Of a stretch of DNA of 64,000 bases, positions 59,663 through 64,000 are shown in pieces. Where the stretch lies: contig CAZLWV010000007.1 of the NCBI GenBank assembly GCA_964563135.1, positions 28,828 through 92,827 of the forward strand, given 5' to 3'. Source of the stretch: JAAYAY01 sp964563135. Lineage in GTDB: Bacteria; Planctomycetota; Planctomycetia; Pirellulales; Thermoguttaceae. Numbering within the stretch: the first letter of the stretch is position 1; each line of letters starts with the position of its first letter. The position numbers were made by a program, and so were the translations under genes. The notes under the pieces are model-generated. The model worked only from the letters and a program-made list of their open reading frames with translations, made no database searches and was not told the origin of the DNA.

Positions 59663-59871
59663 GATCGTCTTCCTTCGCTGAAAGGAGCCGCATTTGCCCT
59701 TGGCAGGTGGCCAGCGCCGGCCAGTGTGGGCAGAAAACGCCGGCATCCTGAAAAACGTAGCGCACGATTGCCGCTGCGTCAAATCGGCCGGTCCGGTTGT
59801 GGCAACCAGCAGGGAAATCCCGATGAAAACAATCGCCCGCTGCGTCCGGTCGTGCCGGATATTCGAGCGAT

Positions 59872-60771
59872 CTACCGGCGCAGCGGCCCCCGGTCGACTC
59901 CCAGTTGCGCCAGGAGATGACGGCTTGCCGAGTGCTCGGGATCCAGTGCCAGTGCCCTCTCGGCCGCCGCCACCGCCTCGGCTGGACGCCCCGCCTGCAG
60001 CTGTGATTCCGCCAGCAGGAAAAGCGTTTGACTGTCCACGGCCCCGCGGCTGGAGGCGAGAAGAAAGCTGTCGGCGGCGTCTTCATAGCGGCCCATGGCC
60101 GAATAAGCCCTCCCTTTGGCTGCAAGCACAACCGCAGGTTCTTCCTGCATCGACCAGTTGCCCGAAAGAGTCTCCAGGGTGGCCAGGGCCCGGTCGGGCT
60201 CGTTGAGACAAAGGTGGAGATTGGCAATTTCCAGGGGGTACGAAACGTTCTTCGGATCCAGCCCCTCGGCGCGGTGAAGATCGGAAATCGCCTCGCGGTG
60301 GTTGCCCCGCTGTCCCATCAGCCGCCCCCGCAACGCCCAGGCCCCGGCCGCCTGCGGCTGCATGTCCAGGGCCAGATCGGCCTCTTGCCGGGCAGCCTCC
60401 AGATTGCCCATCGCAAGCTGCATCTCACCGTAGGCAACGTGGAGCATGACGTCGTCCGGCGCCAGCCGCACGGCTTCGGACATCTCGCGGAGCGCCTGGG
60501 CCCGATGATTGCGCCGCCAGAGCAGATCGGCATACTTGGCCCGGGCGTCACATGCCTCCGGGCACACGTCCACCGCCTTCGCCAGCAGCGGCTCCGCAGC
60601 GTCCCACTGGTTGTGTTCCATGGCGGCAACACCCTGGCGGCAGAGCTGCCGCGAGACGATCGTCTTCGGAGACACCGCCGCTTCCCGCCGCCACAGGCAA
60701 CCCGTCTGGCCCGCCAACAGCAGGCCGGCTGCCAACAGAAACTGGATGCGGTAATGACGGCGGATGCTCAT
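59872..60771 (-). CDS. TPR lipoprotein
   Basis: A 299-residue protein. From ATG 60771 a lipoprotein signal (FLLAAGLLLAGQTGC) ends in a lipobox AGQTGC. The mature part is about seven tetratricopeptide repeats (WDAAEPLLAKAVDVCPEACDARA, ALREMSEAVRLAPDDVMLHVAYGE, EAVAAAERALALDPEHSASRH), resembling PilF/BamD-like or NlpI-like envelope scaffolds, but no specific family is assigned. It is divergent from the sigma-54 activator. Confidence 0.8.
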   Translation of the reverse strand: MSIRRHYRIQFLLAAGLLLAGQTGCLWRREAAVSPKTIVSRQLCRQGVAAMEHNQWDAAEPLLAKAVDVCPEACDARAKYADLLWRRNHRAQALREMSEAVRLAPDDVMLHVAYGEMQLAMGNLEAARQEADLALDMQPQAAGAWALRGRLMGQRGNHREAISDLHRAEGLDPKNVSYPLEIANLHLCLNEPDRALATLETLSGNWSMQEEPAVVLAAKGRAYSAMGRYEDAADSFLLASSRGAVDSQTLFLLAESQLQAGRPAEAVAAAERALALDPEHSASRHLLAQLGVDRGPLRR

Positions 60772-61255
60772 GCCAACGACGGCCCCGATGCGGGCGTCCC
60801 AAAACGCCAACCTGGGAACGTGCGGATCCTTGTTGCTGGATTTGGATGGGTGCGCACTCTGGGCCGTGATCGTATCAGAACCAATAGGGCGCAACCAGAT
60901 CGGTTTTTGTCTCGACAAACTAGGGAGAATAGCCTGACAAGATAAACCAGAGCAAACCAGGCACACCCACAACCGCGAATCGGTTTTGGGAGGCAGCAAC
61001 CCTGGACAACGCGTGACGGGAGACGCCCAGCCAGGCTGCCCCGCCGGCCCCGAAGCGGTGGTGGCAGGCACCAAAAACGCGGCAAACGCAAGCTGCTCAT
61101 CGAGATCCAGGAGCCGGAGTTCCGTTTGGCCCTGCATTTGCACAGGAAACGCCTTCCCGGCGGCACGAAACCTCGCCGGTCCGCGATCGGCGCCTTGGCC
61201 AACAAAACACCCGTTAAATACAACAGAGCATGCCGTGATATGTAATGGAATACCC
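60772..61255. other. Divergent intergenic region with small palindrome
   Basis: It holds TTTGTC-TC-GACAAA (60906-60919) and AAACCAG repeats nearby. No sigma-54 motif and no coding frame were found. Confidence 0.4.
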
Positions 61256-62854
61256 ATGACAGATGATAGGGAGAGGTTCTCGCCGGATATCGCGCCCGTG
61301 CTGATGGAGGCGTGGCGAGAGGCATGCCGGCATATTGAGGTCAGCGAGTCAACCGCCAGGATTGCTCAGACCCTTGCAGCCCGGATGCCGGTTCGCCAAT
61401 GCATGGTCCGCAGAATCGATCCGGCAAGGTGCCTGCTGGAGACGGTGGCTGTCTGCGACCTGGCTCACAACAGCCAGCCTTCGACCGCCCGAACTACATG
61501 TTCCGAAGCACAACTACGTGAGGTAATGACCTGGTGCCGGGCAGGGCAGGTCGTGCGGTTTGCCGATAGCCCCTCGCACAGCGCGATCCGCGACACTCTT
61601 GTGCCGGCGGTGGTCACCGGCGAGATTCTCGCCGGACCGCTGTCGGATCACGCCGGTCCTTGCGGAGTGCTGCTCCTCGTTGCCGACCGGGGTAGCACTT
61701 TCGACGAACGTGAGATCTCGCTGGCCCAGTCGCTCCTGGAACCGTTTTCGGCAGCGCTGGACAACGATCGCCGGCTCCGCGAACTGGCAACCCTGCAGTC
61801 GGCAGCGGAGGCCGACAAGCGGTCGCTGCTGACGCGTCTGGGCCGCAACGAGATGACCGAAACGGTGGTGGGTACCGATTCGGGGCTTCGCAGCGTGATC
61901 GAGCGCGTGGAACTGGTGGCCAGGTCGGATGTTCCGGTTCTGGTGCTGGGAGAAACAGGAACCGGCAAGGAGGTCATAGCCCGCATGATCCATCAGCGAT
62001 CGTCGCGAGCCGGCGGTCCGTTCCTGAGAGTCAACTGCGGCGCGATCCCGCTGGAACTCATCGATTCGCAGCTCTTCGGGCACGAACGGGGGGCCTTCAC
62101 CGGGGCCGTCGAGGCTCGCCAGGGCTGGTTTGAGCGAGCCGACGGCGGAACGCTGCTGCTGGACGAGATCGGCGAATTGCCGCTGGCGGCCCAGGTGCGT
62201 CTGCTCCGCATCGTTCAAGACGGCTGGCTGGAGAGGGTAGGGGGGCAGAATCCGATCCATGTCGACGTGCGCATCGTGGCGGCAACCCACCGCGACCTGG
62301 CGGCCATGGTGGGCAAGGGCAAGTTCCGTGAGGACCTCTGGTATCGGCTGGCGGTGTTCCCGATTTCGTTGCCGCCGCTCCGCGAGCGGACCAGGGACCT
62401 GCCGGAATTGGCCCGTCATTTCGCCCAACGAGCGGCCGCCAGACTGGTGCTGCCGTTGTCGATGCCCTCGGCAGAAGATCTCCAGCTTCTTGGCTCCTAT
62501 GCATGGCCGGGCAACATTCGGGAGTTGGCTGCCGTCATCGACCGCGCGGCGATCCTGGGAAACGGAAAGGGCCTCGAGGTAGCCAAGGCCCTCGGCGTGC
62601 CAACCGCTCCCGGCGACAGGCCGTCGACAGAGAGCTGCCCGAGGGCCTCGGACTCCATTGACAGGCCCCAAATCGTGTCGCTCGACGAGGCAAACAAGCG
62701 CCATATCGAGGCAGCGTTGGCCGTCACCCGGGGTCGGATCGAGGGGCGGCAGGGGGCCGCCGCCCTGCTGAAGATCAACCCCCACACGCTCCGGGCAAGG
62801 ATGCGGAAGTTGGGCATCGACTGGACGCAGTTTCGTCAGGACGCAGATGCCTGA
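61256..62854 (+). CDS. Sigma-54-dependent transcriptional activator (GAF-AAA-Fis)
   Basis: A 532-residue enhancer-binding protein from ATG 61256. Residues about 20-170 are a GAF-like sensor (no response-regulator receiver). About 205-430 is the AAA+ domain with Walker A GETGTGKE, the sigma-54 contact loop GAFTGA, Walker B TLLLDEIGELPL and RIVAATHRDL. About 485-525 is a Fis-type helix-turn-helix ending in KINPHTLRARMRKLGI. It should activate RpoN-dependent promoters in answer to a ligand or a signalling partner; no target was found here. It stands 569 nt before motA and might regulate motility (inference). Confidence 0.92.
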   Translation: MTDDRERFSPDIAPVLMEAWREACRHIEVSESTARIAQTLAARMPVRQCMVRRIDPARCLLETVAVCDLAHNSQPSTARTTCSEAQLREVMTWCRAGQVVRFADSPSHSAIRDTLVPAVVTGEILAGPLSDHAGPCGVLLLVADRGSTFDEREISLAQSLLEPFSAALDNDRRLRELATLQSAAEADKRSLLTRLGRNEMTETVVGTDSGLRSVIERVELVARSDVPVLVLGETGTGKEVIARMIHQRSSRAGGPFLRVNCGAIPLELIDSQLFGHERGAFTGAVEARQGWFERADGGTLLLDEIGELPLAAQVRLLRIVQDGWLERVGGQNPIHVDVRIVAATHRDLAAMVGKGKFREDLWYRLAVFPISLPPLRERTRDLPELARHFAQRAAARLVLPLSMPSAEDLQLLGSYAWPGNIRELAAVIDRAAILGNGKGLEVAKALGVPTAPGDRPSTESCPRASDSIDRPQIVSLDEANKRHIEAALAVTRGRIEGRQGAAALLKINPHTLRARMRKLGIDWTQFRQDADA

Positions 62855-63423
62855 CACGTCTAGGTCCGCCACGGCTTGCAGCCGCGATCGAGGTTATTTG
62901 TAGCCCAGCGCAGGCTGGTTCCTGCACGCCTGCCCGACATGGAAGACGCGCTCGGCACACTGCTCGTCCACGGCTGCCGGCCAGTCCCACGGCCCCGGCA
63001 TTCTTGCCGGATGACTCCACAGCGCGGCCCGGGCTGCTGCGCGCCGGAAACTCTGGGCAGCCTGCCGCCGGCCAGCGTATGGCCAGTCCGGCGGGTCTGC
63101 CATCTTGACACACTGCCGTATTGGGCGGCATCACGCATCCCGCACGGCCCGTATGGGATGGTGCACTCGATACGACTGGCACAATCACGCTAAGCGACTC
63201 ACCCGGCCACCGGATAGACAGCGCCGGAACTTCCGCGTGCTATATACCACTAGCAGACGGCATAGACGGTCTATCGGAGTGCAGTTGCCTCGCTCCTGGG
63301 CGCGGATCGACGCGAGAGTCAGCCTGGCACGTGGGAGACTGCACCGGTGGCCGCGTCGACCTTCTGGCCGTATCCTCTGAACGAGCCCCTTGATTTGCGA
63401 TCTCACAAGGTTGGAGCAGGAAG
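62855..63423. other. Intergenic region before motA
   Basis: No convincing gene. A candidate extended -10, TGCTATATA (63238-63246), lies 178 nt before motA with only a weak -35. A sigma-54-like GG/GC pair at 63178-63190 has 9 bases between the doublets, one too few. TTGACA at 63105 has no partner -10. Confidence 0.4.
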
Positions 63424-64000
63424 ATGATTGTCATCGTTGGCTGGATCGTGGTCGTCGGCGCGGTGCTGGGTGGCTTCACCATGGCCGGCGGAAGCCTCCA
63501 CGCGCTCGTCCACCCGTCCGAGTTCGTAACCATCGGCGGAGCGGCTCTGGGGGCAATGATCCTCATGTCGCCCAAGAAGGTCCTGGTCGACCTGATTCAC
63601 GGCCTGATCCAGTGCATCAAGGGTACGCCTTACAACAAGAAGGCCTACGAGGATATGTTCAAACTTCTCTACAGCCTGCTTCGCGTAGCCCGACGCGACG
63701 GCCTCATGGCCCTGGAACCGCACCTCAGAGAAACCGCCAGCAGCACGATCTTCACGAAGTTTCCGAACTTCGTACGCAATCACCACGCCATGCACTTCCT
63801 CGTCGGCGCGATGACCCCGATCGCGGAAGGTACCGTCAAGCCCGACGATCTGCCCGCCCTGCTGGCCACAGACATCAGACTCGTCGAGGAGGAGCATCAC
63901 GCCACCACGTCCGTGCTGGTGAAGACCGCCGACGGGTTGCCGGGATTCGGCATCGTGGCCGCCGTGATGGGAATCGTGATCACCATGGGCGCGATCGACG
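63424..64000 (+). CDS. motA: Flagellar motor stator protein MotA (cut by window end)
   Basis: At least 192 residues of a MotA-type stator subunit that, with MotB, conducts ions to turn the flagellum. ATG 63424 with GCAGGAAG immediately upstream. The sequence shows the N-terminal helices VGWIVVVGAVLGGFTMAGG, PSEFVTIGGAALGAMILMSP, and the cytoplasmic segment with KKAYEDMFKLLYSLLRVARRDGLMALE, then the conserved LPGFGIVAAVMGIVITMGAID of the pore helix region. The family is ~250-290 residues, so about a third is missing beyond the window. ExbB/TolQ is less likely because of the long ALEPHL segment. Confidence 0.92.
   Translation, partial: MIVIVGWIVVVGAVLGGFTMAGGSLHALVHPSEFVTIGGAALGAMILMSPKKVLVDLIHGLIQCIKGTPYNKKAYEDMFKLLYSLLRVARRDGLMALEPHLRETASSTIFTKFPNFVRNHHAMHFLVGAMTPIAEGTVKPDDLPALLATDIRLVEEEHHATTSVLVKTADGLPGFGIVAAVMGIVITMGAID

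Noticed and set aside
62894..63103. 69-codon minus-strand frame in the gap before motA
   Set aside because: No ribosome site, Pro/Ala/Arg-rich composition typical of shadow frames; only the last residues look protein-like.
63177..63190. Sigma-54 promoter before motA (TGGCAC...GC)
   Set aside because: The GG and GC doublets are 9 bases apart, while 10 are needed; no TTGC context.
1..64000. CRISPR arrays, insertion sequences, rRNA operons and integrase attachment sites
   Set aside because: No regularly spaced repeats, transposase or integrase motifs, or rRNA sequence were seen on either strand.

Overview
The window reads as a GC-rich chromosome segment from a planctomycete, most likely of the Pirellulales/Thermogutta kind. 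This is an inference from gene content: a DUF1559-type protein with the planctomycete H-X9-DG style C-terminus, a DUF1573 protein beside a multihaem cytochrome c, many TPR proteins, a Pkn-type Ser/Thr kinase and frequent TTG/GTG starts. Apart from a broken DinD-like locus at the left edge there is no sign of mobile elements, CRISPR, rRNA or intact tRNA genes.

Layout. 1-0.6 kb: a decayed DinD-like gene on the minus strand with a dyad-containing promoter. 0.9-9.1 kb: a Ser/Thr kinase, DAHP synthase (shikimate entry), a very large DUF1559/STN-repeat membrane protein and a zinc-ribbon methyltransferase. 9.2-11 kb: a Tat-exported aldo/keto reductase translationally coupled to a tetrahaem cytochrome c. 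11.5-14.7 kb: hisD-hisC-hisB. 14.8-18.8 kb (minus): a TPR membrane protein, a TPR-AAA+ ATPase and an unassigned protein. 19.3-26.1 kb (plus): recA with a clear promoter, a Deg-like protease, DUF4416, a WecA/TagO-like initiating glycosyltransferase and an O-antigen-ligase-like protein, the last four closely spaced or overlapping. 26.4-29.8 kb: DUF1573 protein and a metallophosphatase-tetrahaem cytochrome lipoprotein.

29.9-48.5 kb is almost entirely minus strand. Read in transcription order from the right it gives a flagellin/FlgL-like protein with four repeated insert modules, then rpmF-fabD-fabG-acpP-fabF (type II fatty acid synthesis behind a good promoter), a secretin-domain-like exported protein, a ketosynthase homologue that has lost its catalytic Cys, then nusA-infB-rbfA-HhH-GPD-TPR, and yebC. 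48.7-50.9 kb is a PAS/GGDEF protein with a degenerate HD-GYP domain.

51.6-59.4 kb (plus): an FAH-family hydrolase, superoxide dismutase with an inverted repeat across its promoter, a Tyr/Ser/Pro-rich lipoprotein between a consensus promoter and a terminator, an ABC-2-like permease and two CNNM/CorC-type membrane proteins. 59.4-64 kb: a small protein and a TPR lipoprotein (minus), a sigma-54 activator and the start of motA, which runs off the window.

The most interesting items are the Cys-less ketosynthase beside fatty-acid genes, the metallophosphatase-cytochrome fusion that has lost its metal ligands, the repeat-built flagellin, the internal duplication in the giant DUF1559 protein, and the operator-like inverted repeats at the DinD-like and sod promoters. 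Nothing here is certainly a new system. Functions come from reading motifs by eye; no database search was run.
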